Shown here piece by piece: positions 9,554-18,710 of a stretch of 64,000 bases of DNA (the first letter of the stretch is position 1; every line of letters begins with the position of its first letter). The stretch covers positions 1,736,001-1,800,000 of the forward strand of contig NZ_CP036259.1 in the NCBI RefSeq assembly GCF_007641255.1, given 5' to 3'. Origin of the DNA: Sporomusa termitida. Lineage in GTDB: Bacteria; Bacillota; Negativicutes; Sporomusales; Sporomusaceae. The translations under genes were made by a program, and so were the position numbers. Under the pieces are notes generated by a model. The model saw only the letters and a list, made by a program, of their open reading frames with translations. It had not been told where the DNA came from and ran no database searches.

Positions 9554-9997
9554 ATGCATGAACAGGTGCTGACTAATGTAATTGATTACGGTATTATCGG
9601 GATTTTACTGGTTCTGAGTATAGCCGTGGTGGCCATATCGCTGGAACGCTACGTTTTTTACCGGAATCTGAACATTACGGATTTTCAGGATATCAAATAT
9701 TTAGAGCTGATACTAACCCGGAGACTGTTCCTCGTCGCTTCGGTAGGGGCGAATGCTCCCTATCTGGGGCTGCTGGGCACCGTACTGGGCATTATGCTGA
9801 CCTTCCACAACATGGGCTCAGATGCCAGCGCTATCGACACTGGCAAGATTATGACCGGACTGGCCCTGGCGCTGAAAGCAACCGCAGTAGGGCTGGTAGT
9901 GGCGCTTTTGGCGGTCGTGCTGTACAATGCGCTTTTGCGGAAAGTCAGGGTACTAATGCTGGAATGGGAGATTGCCAATGGACGAAAAGCCGTTTGA
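9554..9997 (+). CDS. exbB: ExbB/TolQ-type proton channel subunit
   Basis: The MotA/TolQ/ExbB core is clear: an N-terminal membrane helix ([19 protein letters not shown]), then [18 protein letters not shown] and a third helix ([19 protein letters not shown]). These subunits form the inner-membrane channel that converts proton motive force into TonB movement. At about 147 residues it is shorter than E. coli ExbB (about 244), like the compact Helicobacter-type forms. An upstream in-frame ATG at 9536 exists, but tggagaa before the ATG at 9554 makes the latter more likely. It overlaps exbD by 20 bases. The position between a TPS pair and an autotransporter, with no TonB-dependent receptor in view, is unusual. 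Confidence 0.88.
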   Translation: MHEQVLTNVIDYGIIGILLVLSIAVVAISLERYVFYRNLNITDFQDIKYLELILTRRLFLVASVGANAPYLGLLGTVLGIMLTFHNMGSDASAIDTGKIMTGLALALKATAVGLVVALLAVVLYNALLRKVRVLMLEWEIANGRKAV

Positions 9998-10358
9998 AAA
10001 TATGAATGTTATCCCCTTCGTGGACATCATGCTGGTGCTGTTGACCATCGTCCTGGTTACCTCCAGCTTTATTGCCAGCGGCAGAATCCCGGTCAATCTG
10101 CCGCAGGCTTCCCAAAGTGTTGCGCAGGCGGATCAGGCTGTAGCCATAGAGATCGAAAAGACCGGAACCATTTATTTCGATGGGAAAGCAGTCACGCTGG
10201 ACTCCCTCAAGGCGAACCTCCAGCCGTTGGGCCGGGAAACCAGTTTCGTCATCCGGGCGGATAAGGACGTCACCCTGCAATATTTTATTGATGTGGTCGA
10301 CCTTTTGAAACAAATGAGTTTTCAGAAGGTCGCGGTGCAGACTAAGGGCCACGGTTAA
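9978..10358 (+). CDS. exbD: ExbD/TolR-type proton channel subunit
   Basis: This 126-residue protein has a short cytoplasmic tail, a single membrane helix with the conserved acidic residue ([20 protein letters not shown], where the Asp carries protons), and a periplasmic domain with TIYFDGKAV and VIRADKDV near the middle. It is the partner of ExbB in the TonB motor. The ATG at 9978 lies within the last codons of exbB, so translation is coupled; a TTG two codons earlier is less likely. The family match is strong and the length normal. Confidence 0.9.
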   Translation: MDEKPFENMNVIPFVDIMLVLLTIVLVTSSFIASGRIPVNLPQASQSVAQADQAVAIEIEKTGTIYFDGKAVTLDSLKANLQPLGRETSFVIRADKDVTLQYFIDVVDLLKQMSFQKVAVQTKGHG

Positions 10359-10435
10359 CCCTTCGGCACAACAAGGCTTATGCGGTGTAATGATACAGGT
10401 AGCATAACACCGTAAATACGTTATACGGGGATGAT

Positions 10436-11101
10436 GTGAGGGTGCATTGGTTGGGAAAACTTAATCTTTTCCACTGGCTCGCAATTTCTTTACTGCTGCA
10501 TGTAAGCTTGATTTCGCCGCTGTTTTTGACCACCCTGCACGCGGCGCAGCAAAACAGAGCGGAACGGCTCAGGCTTGAGCTTTTTGGGATGGTTGCCAAC
10601 CGTCAGCTGGAAGAGAGACACGAGAGCGTGGCAGAGCCGCAGCAAGTGAGCAAGGTCCTGCCCGCGCCGACGCCGGCGCCGGCTAACTATCAAACCGTAA
10701 AAAGTCCGGTGCTGGTAGAAAAAGTGGAAGAGGCGCCTTTCAAACCGGTTTTGGCTGCTCTCCATACGGCGGACGCGGCAACCGAGCAAAAACAACAAAC
10801 CATCAGGCCTGTGACGGAAGACAGTCTCCAGCAGTACATGGCCAGGGTAACAAGAAAGGTCCGGGGACATCTGACGTATCCCCAAGAAGCCAGGGGAAAC
10901 GGGATGAAAGGCACTACGACGATCGCCTTTACCATTACTTCATCAGGTGACATTAAAGGAAATTCTTTAAGGGTGCAAAAAAGCAGCGGCTATGCAGTCT
11001 TAGACTCCAGCGCCTTAGCGTCGGCTCAGGTCAGCGCGCCGTTTGAAGAACCTCCCAAAGAAATTAGTATCGCGATTGCCGTATCATTTAATATCGAATA
11101 A
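10436..11101 (+). CDS. tonB: TonB-family energy transducer
   Basis: The 221-residue protein has one N-terminal membrane helix (about residues 8-30), a Pro/Ala/Val/Glu-rich periplasmic spacer, and a TonB C-terminal domain from about 125: VRGHLTYPQEARGNGMKGTT, then KSSGYAVLDSSAL and a final beta strand IAIAVSFNIE. The YP motif is typical. TonB links the ExbBD motor to outer-membrane partners. The start is a GTG (RVHWLGK); a gggatgatg stretch precedes it. It sits 77 bases after exbD and 75 before the autotransporter. Energy for a receptor encoded elsewhere, or a role for the surface-protein island itself, are both possible. Confidence 0.85.
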   Translation: MRVHWLGKLNLFHWLAISLLLHVSLISPLFLTTLHAAQQNRAERLRLELFGMVANRQLEERHESVAEPQQVSKVLPAPTPAPANYQTVKSPVLVEKVEEAPFKPVLAALHTADAATEQKQQTIRPVTEDSLQQYMARVTRKVRGHLTYPQEARGNGMKGTTTIAFTITSSGDIKGNSLRVQKSSGYAVLDSSALASAQVSAPFEEPPKEISIAIAVSFNIE

Positions 11102-11176
11102 TGTCGAAAGGTTTGAGAGTGCGCCGATTGAGGCCGGCCGGTTAACTTCAGGCCAAGAAAAGGAGTGAAATAAGCA

Positions 11177-14100
11177 GTGTCAAAAAAAATCAAAAAACAA
11201 CCGCACAAGCAAAACCGGCAAAAAAACCTGGCGGTGGCTATGGCATTGGTCAACGCCTTCAACAGCGTCGTGCCAATCGCTTTAACGGCGGCGTCGCCGG
11301 CCGCCGCCCTGCCTGTGCCCCGGCAGGGCGAAATGGGCCGGAACCTGGTCACCAGCTTCAACGGCACCGGCCAGTTGCTGAATCGCTTGTTCTTTAGCAC
11401 CGCCTATGCGCAAACGATTAACGCCGGGGAAACGAAAGATGTAGAACCGGCCAACAATAATACTCCGGCCAGCGGGGACGTTGTCAACAGCGGCGGCATT
11501 CAGAATGTCAACAGCGGCGGCAGCGCGTCCGGTACCACCGTCAGCGGCGGCGGCACGCAGAATGTCAACAGCGGCGGCAGCGCATCCGGTACCTACGTCA
11601 GCGGCGCTTATACTAACTACGCCGCCCAATATGGCATCCAAAATGTCAACAGCGGCGGCAGCGCGACCGATGCCATCATAACGCGGTACGGCACGCAGAA
11701 TATCAACAGCGGCGGCAGCGCGTCCGGTACCACCGTCGACGGTTACAGCGCCACCCAAAATGTCAACAACGGCGGCAGCGCGGTCAATACCGTCCTTAAC
11801 AACAGCGGTACTATGAATGTGTCCAGCGGCGGCGTTGCCGTCGATACTACCATCTACGTCAGCGGCAGGCAGAATGTGAGCAGCGGCGGCAGCGCGGTCA
11901 ATACCGTCATTAACAACGGAGGCGGTCAGACTGTGTTCAACGGCGGGACCGCCAGCGCCACGACCGTCAACATGGGCGGTATTCAGACTGTGTCCAGCGG
12001 CGGCAGCGCCGTCGATACCGTCGTCAATGGCGGCAGTTTGGGTTTGAGCAGCGGCGGCAGCGTCAGCTCTGCCACAGTATCTTCCGGCGTACTTGCCCTT
12101 GTCGGCAACGCCCAAGCCCTTGATACAACGCTGAACGCGGGCTATGTGCTACGCGCCACTACCAGCGCCACACTGACGACAACCGATCCGAATGTCTATA
12201 TCAGCAGCGGCGTCGCCCAGAACCTTACTTTAAACGGCGGCAATCTGACGGTGTACAACAACCACAGCGCCGGCAACACGACCCTCAACGGCGGCGCGAT
12301 ATATGTGAACAGCGGCGGGGCCGCCGGCAACACTAGTATCAACAGCGGCACTTTGACTGTGTCCAGCGGCGGGGCCGCCAGTAATACGACCGTCAACGGC
12401 GGCACTATGTTTGTGTCCGGGGCCGCCAGCCATACGACCGTCAACAGCGGCGGTACGATGCGTGTGTTCAGCAGCGGCGGCGCCGCCAGCTCTGCCACCA
12501 TAGCTTCCGGCGGCAGCCTTGACCTGCTTGGCAACGCCAGCGCCCTTGATACAACGCTGAATGACGGCTCTATTCTGAGCGCCACTACCAGTGCCACGCT
12601 GACGACAACCGATCCGAATGTCTATATCAGCGGCGGCGCCGCCCGGAACCTTACATTAAACAGCGGCGGCACTCTGACTGTTCTAACCGGCCACACCGCC
12701 GGCAGTACAACCATCAACAACAGCGGCACTCTGACTGTGAGCAGCGGCGGCAGTGCCAGCTCTACCACAGTAGCTTCCGGTGGCAGGCTTACCCTTGTTG
12801 GCAACGCCAGCGCCCGTGATACAACCCTGAATGACGGCTATATTCTGAGCGCCACTACCGGCGCCACGCTGACGACAATCGATCCGAATGTCTATATCAG
12901 CGGCGGCACCGCCCGGAACCTTACGCTAAACAGCGGCGGCGCGCTGACTGTCAACAACACCCACAGCGCGGTTAACACCACAGTAGCTTCCGGCGGCAGG
13001 CTTACCCTTGCCAGCGGCGCCAGCGCCACTGAGACCACCCTGAACGCGGGCTATGTACTAAGCGGCACTACCGGCGCCACGCTGACGACAACCGATCCGA
13101 ATGTCTATATCAGCGGCGGCACCGCCCGGAACCTTACTTTAAACAGCGGCGGCGCTCTGACTGTTCTGGCCGGCGACACCGCCAACTCCACCACAGTAGC
13201 TTCCGGCGGCAGGCTTACCCTTGCCAGCGGCGCCAGCGCCACTGAGACCACCCTGAACGCGGGCTATGCGCTAAGCGGCACTACCGGCGCCACGCTGACG
13301 ACAACCGACCAGAATGTTTATATTGACAATGGCGTTGCCCACGGCCTTACTTTAAACCGCAGCGGCGCTCTGGATGTTCTAACCGGCCACACCGCCGTCA
13401 ATACAACCATCAACAGCAGCGGTACGATGCGTGTATCCAGCGGCGGCTCCGCCGTTGATACCGTCGTCAATGCCGGCGGTCTTCACTATGTGTCGAGCGG
13501 CGGCAGCGCCAGCAATACCGTCGTCAATGGCGGCGGTCAGTATGTATACAACGGCGCCAGCGTCAGCGGTACGACCGTCAACAGCGGTACTATGGCTGTA
13601 TCCAGCGGCGCCAGCGCCGGCGCTACGACCGTCAACAGCGGTACTATGAATGTATACAACGGCGGCATCGTCAGCGAAACAACCGTCAACGGCGGTACTG
13701 TGAATGTGTCCAGCGGCGCCAGCGCCAGCGCTACGACCGTTAACGGCGGTACTATGAATGTGTCCAGCGGCGCCAGCGCCAGCGCTACGACCGTTAATGG
13801 CGGTACTATGACTGTGTCCAACGGCGCCAGCGCCAGCGCTACGACCCTCAACAGCGGTACTATGACTGTGTACGGGGGCGCCACCGCCAGCAATACGACT
13901 GTCAACAACGGCGCTACACTTGTTATTCCTAACGTCGGTGCCAAAATCGTCAGTGCCAGAGTCCTTGACACAACCCTGAATGACGGCTATATTTTGAGCG
14001 TCAATATCATTACCAACGTCACACTGACGACGACCGATCCGAATGTCTATATCAGCGGCGGCGTCGCCCACGGCCTTACTTTAAACAGCGGCGGCAGCCT

Positions 14101-16627
14101 GACTTTGTCCGACTACGATACCGCCCGCAATACGACCGTCAACAACGGTGGTACTATGACTGTGCTCAGCCGCGGCAGCGCCGTCGATACCGCCGTCAAT
14201 GGCGGCGGTACCATGACTGTGGACGGCGGCGCCGCCGCCAGCTCTGTCATCGTAGCTTCCGGCGGCAGGCTTACCCTTGCCAGCGGCGCCAGCGCCCTTG
14301 CTACAACGCTGAATGACGGCTATATCCTGAGCGGCACCACCGGCGCCACGCTGACGACGACCGACCCGAATGTCTATATCAGCGGCGGCACCGCCCGGAA
14401 CCTTATTTTAAACAGCGGCGGCGGTCTGACTGTTCTGGCCGGCGACACCGCCAACGCCACGACAGTATTTGCCGGCGGCCTGCTTAATATTTCCGCCGGC
14501 GGCAGCGCCACCGATACCATCCTGAAAGAAGGCTATATTCTGCAAGCCACTACGGGCGCCACCCTGGAAATAATTGACGAGAACACCGGCAGCGCCGGCA
14601 GCGCCGGTATCAGCGGCGGCATCGCCCGGAACTTTACTTTAAACAGCGGCAGTATTCTGACTGCTCTAAACCTGGACGGCCATAGCGCAATCAATACCAC
14701 CGTCAACGCGGGCGGCGCTCAGTATGTGTACGGCAGCGCCAGTTCCGCGACCGTCAACAGCGACGGGACGGAGGTTGTGTTCGCCGGCGGCAGCGCCGAT
14801 CATACCACAGTGAATGCCTACGGTGTTCAGCAGGTGTTCGGCAACGCCAACGGCGCGACCCTCAACGGCGGTATTCAGTATGTGAACAGCGGCGGCAATA
14901 CCGATCATAACATTGTCAACAGCGCGGGTATTCAGTATGTGCTCGGCAGCGGCGCCGCCAGCGGCACCACTGTCAACAGTGACGGCACTCAGTATGTGAA
15001 CAGCGGCGGCAGCGCCGGCGGCGCCATTATCAACAGTGGCGGGGCGCAGTATATATCTAGCGGCGGCAGCGCCGACGCTGCCACTGTCAACAGCGGCGGC
15101 AATCAGACGGTATACAGCGGCGGCAGCGCCGGCGGGACGGTCGTCAACGGCGGCGTTCAGATGGTGAGCGCCGGTGCCGGCGTGACCGATACGACGGCCG
15201 ATAGCGGCGGCAGAATCATCCTGATAGGAAACGGCGCGGCTCTTTCCGGCCAAACCATGCTGGATGACGCTACCGTCCAGCTGCGGGGCCTCGGCAGTTA
15301 TACCATCGACCAAGCGGAGGTTATGAACGGCGGCACCTTCAATCTCACAGGCAATACCGTTGCCAGCCTGCAGAACGGCGCTGCCCTTGATAAAACGGTC
15401 GGGCACAGCCTGACCATCAACAATCTTTCCGGCGCGGCCAGCTTTATCATTAATACCGACCTGGCCAACAACCAGGCCGACCGGATTGCCATTACCAGCG
15501 GCACGGCCCAGCACACCCTGCAGGTAGCCTACGACCCGCTCTATGGCACCGGCAGCAGCCTCAACGGCGTTGCCGCCTCCTTTGCCCACGTGGCGGATGG
15601 GACAACCTTTACAGCAGTTTCCACCGAATACGGCGCTTACCGTTATACGCCCACGCTCGAAGCCGACGCGCAGGGTACCAACTGGTCAATCACCGGACTG
15701 ACCCAAACCGGCTCCAGTGAAACAGCGTACACCGCCTCCGGCGCGGCAGCCGGCAATCTCATGCTCTGGCGGTGGGAAAACAACAGTCTGAACAGCCGCA
15801 TGGGCGAGTTCAGAAACGAAGACGTCAACCCTGGCGACTGGTTCCGTATCTATAAAGGCGAACATGAAATGATCGGCCTGGAAGGCCGCCGCGCCACCCA
15901 GAAATACACCAGTTTCCAGTATGGTCATGACAAGGCCGTCCAAATGAGCGGGCGCACCTGGCGCGCCGGCTACACCGTAGGGTTTACTGACGCCAACAGC
16001 ACCTTCTCCCGTGGCGAAGGCGACTCTACCAGCCTGAGTATAGGCGCTTACGCCGCTTGGCTGGGCGACAAGGGGCATTACCTCGACCTGGTTGTCAAAC
16101 AAGGACGTCTGCGTACCAGCTATGACAGCTACCTCAACAATTCCGCGCAGACCAAAGTCAGCGGCAGCTACCATAACTGGGGTACCAGCGCGTCGGCTGA
16201 ATACGGCTACCGCAAAGCGCTGACCGGCGGCTGGTATGTCGAACCGCAGGCCGAGGTTATACTCGGGCGCATCAGTTCGGCCAACTATACGGCCAGCGAC
16301 GGCACCAACGTCAACCACAACGCCATGAACTCCGTCATTGGCCGCCTGGGTCTGGCGGCAGGCAGAAGTTTTGGCAATAGCAGTTTATATGCCAAAGCCT
16401 CGATTTTCCGGGAATTAAGCGCCAAATCCAGGGTTACCATGTCGACCGGCAATATGGGCGCGGTCACATTGGAGCAAGATCTGAAACAAAATTGGCTGGA
16501 GTTTGCCTTGGGACTGACCGGGCAGTTGAAAGACAATACCAATAGCTATATGGAAATAAGCCGCACTACCGGCGATAAAGTGAAAACCCCCTGGCGGGTT
16601 AATCTGGGAGTCAGATGGGGTTTTTAG
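11177..16627 (+). CDS. Giant strand-loop-strand (AIDA/Ag43-type) autotransporter adhesin
   Basis: The protein has 1816 residues. A GTG start at 11177 follows aaaggag. The N-terminus has a long basic extension and hydrophobic core, with likely cleavage after TAYA (about residue 76). Residues about 95-1350 are dozens of 19-20-residue repeats of the type NSGGSASGTTVNGGGTQNV, the strand-loop-strand passenger that folds as a beta-helix and is the substrate of dodecameric heptosyltransferases. A pertactin-like junction (LEADAQGTNWSITGL) precedes the C-terminal beta barrel of about 280 residues ending NLGVRWGF, with terminal Phe. Type Va autotransporters carry their own outer-membrane pore. The gene is followed by a probable O-heptosyltransferase. 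Internal repeats make allelic expansion likely. Confidence 0.93.
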   Translation: MSKKIKKQPHKQNRQKNLAVAMALVNAFNSVVPIALTAASPAAALPVPRQGEMGRNLVTSFNGTGQLLNRLFFSTAYAQTINAGETKDVEPANNNTPASGDVVNSGGIQNVNSGGSASGTTVSGGGTQNVNSGGSASGTYVSGAYTNYAAQYGIQNVNSGGSATDAIITRYGTQNINSGGSASGTTVDGYSATQNVNNGGSAVNTVLNNSGTMNVSSGGVAVDTTIYVSGRQNVSSGGSAVNTVINNGGGQTVFNGGTASATTVNMGGIQTVSSGGSAVDTVVNGGSLGLSSGGSVSSATVSSGVLALVGNAQALDTTLNAGYVLRATTSATLTTTDPNVYISSGVAQNLTLNGGNLTVYNNHSAGNTTLNGGAIYVNSGGAAGNTSINSGTLTVSSGGAASNTTVNGGTMFVSGAASHTTVNSGGTMRVFSSGGAASSATIASGGSLDLLGNASALDTTLNDGSILSATTSATLTTTDPNVYISGGAARNLTLNSGGTLTVLTGHTAGSTTINNSGTLTVSSGGSASSTTVASGGRLTLVGNASARDTTLNDGYILSATTGATLTTIDPNVYISGGTARNLTLNSGGALTVNNTHSAVNTTVASGGRLTLASGASATETTLNAGYVLSGTTGATLTTTDPNVYISGGTARNLTLNSGGALTVLAGDTANSTTVASGGRLTLASGASATETTLNAGYALSGTTGATLTTTDQNVYIDNGVAHGLTLNRSGALDVLTGHTAVNTTINSSGTMRVSSGGSAVDTVVNAGGLHYVSSGGSASNTVVNGGGQYVYNGASVSGTTVNSGTMAVSSGASAGATTVNSGTMNVYNGGIVSETTVNGGTVNVSSGASASATTVNGGTMNVSSGASASATTVNGGTMTVSNGASASATTLNSGTMTVYGGATASNTTVNNGATLVIPNVGAKIVSARVLDTTLNDGYILSVNIITNVTLTTTDPNVYISGGVAHGLTLNSGGSLTLSDYDTARNTTVNNGGTMTVLSRGSAVDTAVNGGGTMTVDGGAAASSVIVASGGRLTLASGASALATTLNDGYILSGTTGATLTTTDPNVYISGGTARNLILNSGGGLTVLAGDTANATTVFAGGLLNISAGGSATDTILKEGYILQATTGATLEIIDENTGSAGSAGISGGIARNFTLNSGSILTALNLDGHSAINTTVNAGGAQYVYGSASSATVNSDGTEVVFAGGSADHTTVNAYGVQQVFGNANGATLNGGIQYVNSGGNTDHNIVNSAGIQYVLGSGAASGTTVNSDGTQYVNSGGSAGGAIINSGGAQYISSGGSADAATVNSGGNQTVYSGGSAGGTVVNGGVQMVSAGAGVTDTTADSGGRIILIGNGAALSGQTMLDDATVQLRGLGSYTIDQAEVMNGGTFNLTGNTVASLQNGAALDKTVGHSLTINNLSGAASFIINTDLANNQADRIAITSGTAQHTLQVAYDPLYGTGSSLNGVAASFAHVADGTTFTAVSTEYGAYRYTPTLEADAQGTNWSITGLTQTGSSETAYTASGAAAGNLMLWRWENNSLNSRMGEFRNEDVNPGDWFRIYKGEHEMIGLEGRRATQKYTSFQYGHDKAVQMSGRTWRAGYTVGFTDANSTFSRGEGDSTSLSIGAYAAWLGDKGHYLDLVVKQGRLRTSYDSYLNNSAQTKVSGSYHNWGTSASAEYGYRKALTGGWYVEPQAEVILGRISSANYTASDGTNVNHNAMNSVIGRLGLAAGRSFGNSSLYAKASIFRELSAKSRVTMSTGNMGAVTLEQDLKQNWLEFALGLTGQLKDNTNSYMEISRTTGDKVKTPWRVNLGVRWGF
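11466..15220 (+). repeat. Tandem GC-rich repeats coding for strand-loop-strand units
   Basis: About 57-60-base units rich in aacagcggcggc repeat through most of the autotransporter passenger. A larger unit containing ACGACAACCGATCCGAATG (protein LTTTDPNVYISGG) recurs roughly every 240-480 bases, which indicates expansion of multi-unit blocks. These repeats encode protein and are not a CRISPR array. Confidence 0.85.
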
Positions 16628-16749
16628 TTCAACAGAGTTGAGACGCAAAGTGGCTGGAGTATATTAAAAATAATCAGAAAAAAGGTCGCGCAATAACATT
16701 ATTGAGTTGAATAAATCTAGTGCTTGATAAAAGGAGAGGAAAATTATTC

Positions 16750-17970
16750 ATGAACCAAACGCAAGAAGGAACACCCTCCCAGCCAGCCAAGAAACCCTAC
16801 GCAGTCTTTGACGCCGGTCCGCTCACTTGCAAAACCGACGTTAGCGGATTAGAGTTCGACTTTAATTATGGAGTTCGCGTCCAAGTCCCGGCAGGCAACT
16901 GGCGCGTCAAAATCACCGACCGCGATACCTTTGTCACCCTCTATGACGATAGAGCAGACAATGCTTTGGTTAGCAGCACCAAAAAATATTACGTCAATTT
17001 TGGCCTGGAAGTCTACCTGGACGATAAACTGATACTGCGCCATGGCATGAACTTGTCAGGAAAAAAAGTTCTCATCAAATATCCGGTTGGCACTCTGGGC
17101 GACATCATTGCCTGGTTTCCTTATGCCCAGGCCTTTAAATACAAACATGATTGCGAGGTTTACTGCGCCATGGCCCCCGAAATGGCCGATCTGTTTCGCC
17201 CCGCTTACCCGGAACTAAACTTCATAGGTCCTGACGAGCGTCCCCCCGAAATTTACGCTTCTTATTACATGGGCATATTCTTTCCTTGTGATGACCGTGT
17301 GCACCAGCCGGTGGACTGGCGCATCGTCGGGCTGCAGAAAACCATTCCCTACCTGCTCGGCTTGCCGGTGGAAGAACTTCGCCCTAGCATTTTGCCGCAC
17401 AACTTGGAAAGAACCATAGCAGAGCCCTATGTTTGTATTGCCGTCCAGTCCAGCAGCCAGGCCAAATATTGGAACAACGGCAACGGTTGGCTGGAGGTTA
17501 TCAAACATCTCAAGAGCAAAGGTTATCGCGTACTGTGCATTGACAGGGAAAATTGCCACGGCGCCGGCAGCCGTTGGAACACCATCCCTCATGGCGCTGA
17601 GGATTTTACCGGGACGCTACCGCTATCACAGCGGGTCGATCTTCTCTATCATGCCGACTTTTTCATCGGTCTCTCCAGCGGTCTGTCCTGGTTGGCCTGG
17701 GCGGTTGGCAAGCCGGTGGTTATGGTCAGCGGCTTCAGCCTGCCTAGCGATGAATTTTACACACCATACCGCATTATCAATTACCATGTTTGTAATGGCT
17801 GCTGGAACGACAGCACCATCGAGTTTGATCATACCGACTTCTCCTGGTGTCCGCGGCACAAAAACACAGACAGACAATTTGAATGCACCCGTTTCATCAA
17901 CGCTAGCTATGTTAACAGCGTTGTGGATCAGTTAATCCGCGACCATAACTTCAACCCAAGAAAGGAGTAA
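16750..17970 (+). CDS. Autotransporter strand-loop-strand O-heptosyltransferase (TibC/Aah class)
   Basis: This 406-residue protein has an N-terminal beta-rich region and a GT-B transferase core: GKKVLIKYPVGTLGDIIAWF (about 96-115) and PYVCIAVQSSSQAKYWNN. Near the C-terminus four Cys (about 348, 351, 367, 379; in VCNGCWND, WCPRHK and FEC) match the metal-binding set that defines bacterial autotransporter heptosyltransferases. These enzymes move heptose from ADP-heptose to Ser residues of the repeats in the cytoplasm before export. The ATG at 16750 follows aaaggagagg. It lies 122 bases after its likely substrate gene. No ADP-heptose synthesis gene is in the window. Confidence 0.9.
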   Translation: MNQTQEGTPSQPAKKPYAVFDAGPLTCKTDVSGLEFDFNYGVRVQVPAGNWRVKITDRDTFVTLYDDRADNALVSSTKKYYVNFGLEVYLDDKLILRHGMNLSGKKVLIKYPVGTLGDIIAWFPYAQAFKYKHDCEVYCAMAPEMADLFRPAYPELNFIGPDERPPEIYASYYMGIFFPCDDRVHQPVDWRIVGLQKTIPYLLGLPVEELRPSILPHNLERTIAEPYVCIAVQSSSQAKYWNNGNGWLEVIKHLKSKGYRVLCIDRENCHGAGSRWNTIPHGAEDFTGTLPLSQRVDLLYHADFFIGLSSGLSWLAWAVGKPVVMVSGFSLPSDEFYTPYRIINYHVCNGCWNDSTIEFDHTDFSWCPRHKNTDRQFECTRFINASYVNSVVDQLIRDHNFNPRKE

Positions 17971-18019
17971 AATAAGCGGGGCATTTGTCCTATCGGCTGA
18001 TACCTGCTCCGGGCCAATA

Positions 18020-18184
18020 ATGATCGCCCGGCATAGCCATCCTGCGGCAGTACGTATCGAGAGTGACAAAACAAATCCAGGGCCATCTGGAATGTATCGG
18101 AAAAAAGGCAGTCCGGTCATCGCCTTTATCATCACAGCGGAAGTATTTAAAAAGATTACCGGAAAGCAAAGGGGGTATTCATGA
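18020..18184 (+). CDS. Small unknown protein, translationally coupled to the next gene
   Basis: A frame from ATG 18020 encodes 54 residues (MIARHSHPAAVRIESDKTNP to FKKITGKQRGYS). The frame stays open upstream to about 17970, where aaaggag stands before an ATA, so the true start is unclear. Its TGA overlaps the ATG of the following gene (ATGA), a common sign of coupling. No family recognised; no signal peptide. Confidence 0.4.
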   Translation: MIARHSHPAAVRIESDKTNPGPSGMYRKKGSPVIAFIITAEVFKKITGKQRGYS

Positions 18185-18465
18185 ACCGGGAAATTTTTGC
18201 CGACGCCATCAGCTCGATCCACGTCACCGGCAATCTTGTCCGGATTGATTTAATGACGGTGCAGCCGCACCTCAAGAGTGACAACGGTCAGCCGGTGGTC
18301 GAAGTCAACCGCCGGATCGTTATGCCGCTGGAAGGCTTTGTCCAGTCGCTGGCGGTACAGGAGAATATTATCAAGCAGCTCATCGACGCCGGGGTGTTGA
18401 AGAAGAATCCGCCGGAGGGGGCGGGCGTGGTCCGCCTGGCGGAAAAAAAGGCGGAGAAACAGTAA
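18181..18465 (+). CDS. Conserved-looking 94-residue protein of unknown function
   Basis: The ATG follows caaaggggg, a good ribosome site. The product (MNREIFADAISSIHVTGNLV ... VRLAEKKAEKQ) has no signal peptide or membrane segment. The central part (NGQPVVEVNRRIVMPLEGFV, then SLAVQENIIKQLIDAGVLKK) looks like a small soluble alpha/beta protein. It sits last in the surface-protein island, so a chaperone or accessory role is possible but is inference only. Confidence 0.6.
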   Translation: MNREIFADAISSIHVTGNLVRIDLMTVQPHLKSDNGQPVVEVNRRIVMPLEGFVQSLAVQENIIKQLIDAGVLKKNPPEGAGVVRLAEKKAEKQ

Positions 18466-18504
18466 TATCATCGGAAAGGGAGGTGGCATATGAACTAATA
18501 CGAG

Positions 18505-18621
18505 ATGTCTATAAGCAGTAACCTTATGACTGGGTATGATATTGAGCATAACGCCAGAGTCAGTGTTCGGGGGAATGAATTGCTTATTACGAACATTTCG
18601 GAAGATTCGTTTGTTTGGTGA
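18505..18621 (+). CDS. Possible 38-residue peptide
   Basis: A frame MSISSNLMTGYDIEHNARVS ... DSFVW ends at a TGA just before the terminator at 18652. A gggaggtgg site lies upstream but about 18 bases from the ATG, and a two-codon frame (MN-stop) sits nearer to it. Real translation is doubtful. Confidence 0.25.
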   Translation: MSISSNLMTGYDIEHNARVSVRGNELLITNISEDSFVW

Positions 18622-18651
18622 AGGTGTCCGAGCTGATTCGTAATATTTCAG

Positions 18652-18693
18652 AAAACCGTCACTGTGACGAAAGTCAATCGGTGACGGTTTTTT
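18652..18693 (+). terminator. Rho-independent terminator of the surface-protein island
   Basis: AAAACCGTCAC and GTGACGGTTTT form an 11-base stem (18652-18662 with 18681-18691) followed by T residues. It closes the plus-strand operon that contains the autotransporter and heptosyltransferase. Confidence 0.8.
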
Positions 18694-18710
18694 AACAATT
18701 ATAAGTAATT

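Noticed and set aside
11466-15220. Regular repeats suggestive of a CRISPR array
   Set aside because: Repeats are in frame, imperfect, contiguous with coding sequence and encode strand-loop-strand units; there are no unique spacers and no cas genes.
11282-15589. Long minus-strand reading frames opposite the autotransporter and TpsA genes
   Set aside because: They mirror the GC-rich repeat coding, lack ribosome sites and have biased Ala/Gly/Asp composition; they are shadows of the plus-strand genes.
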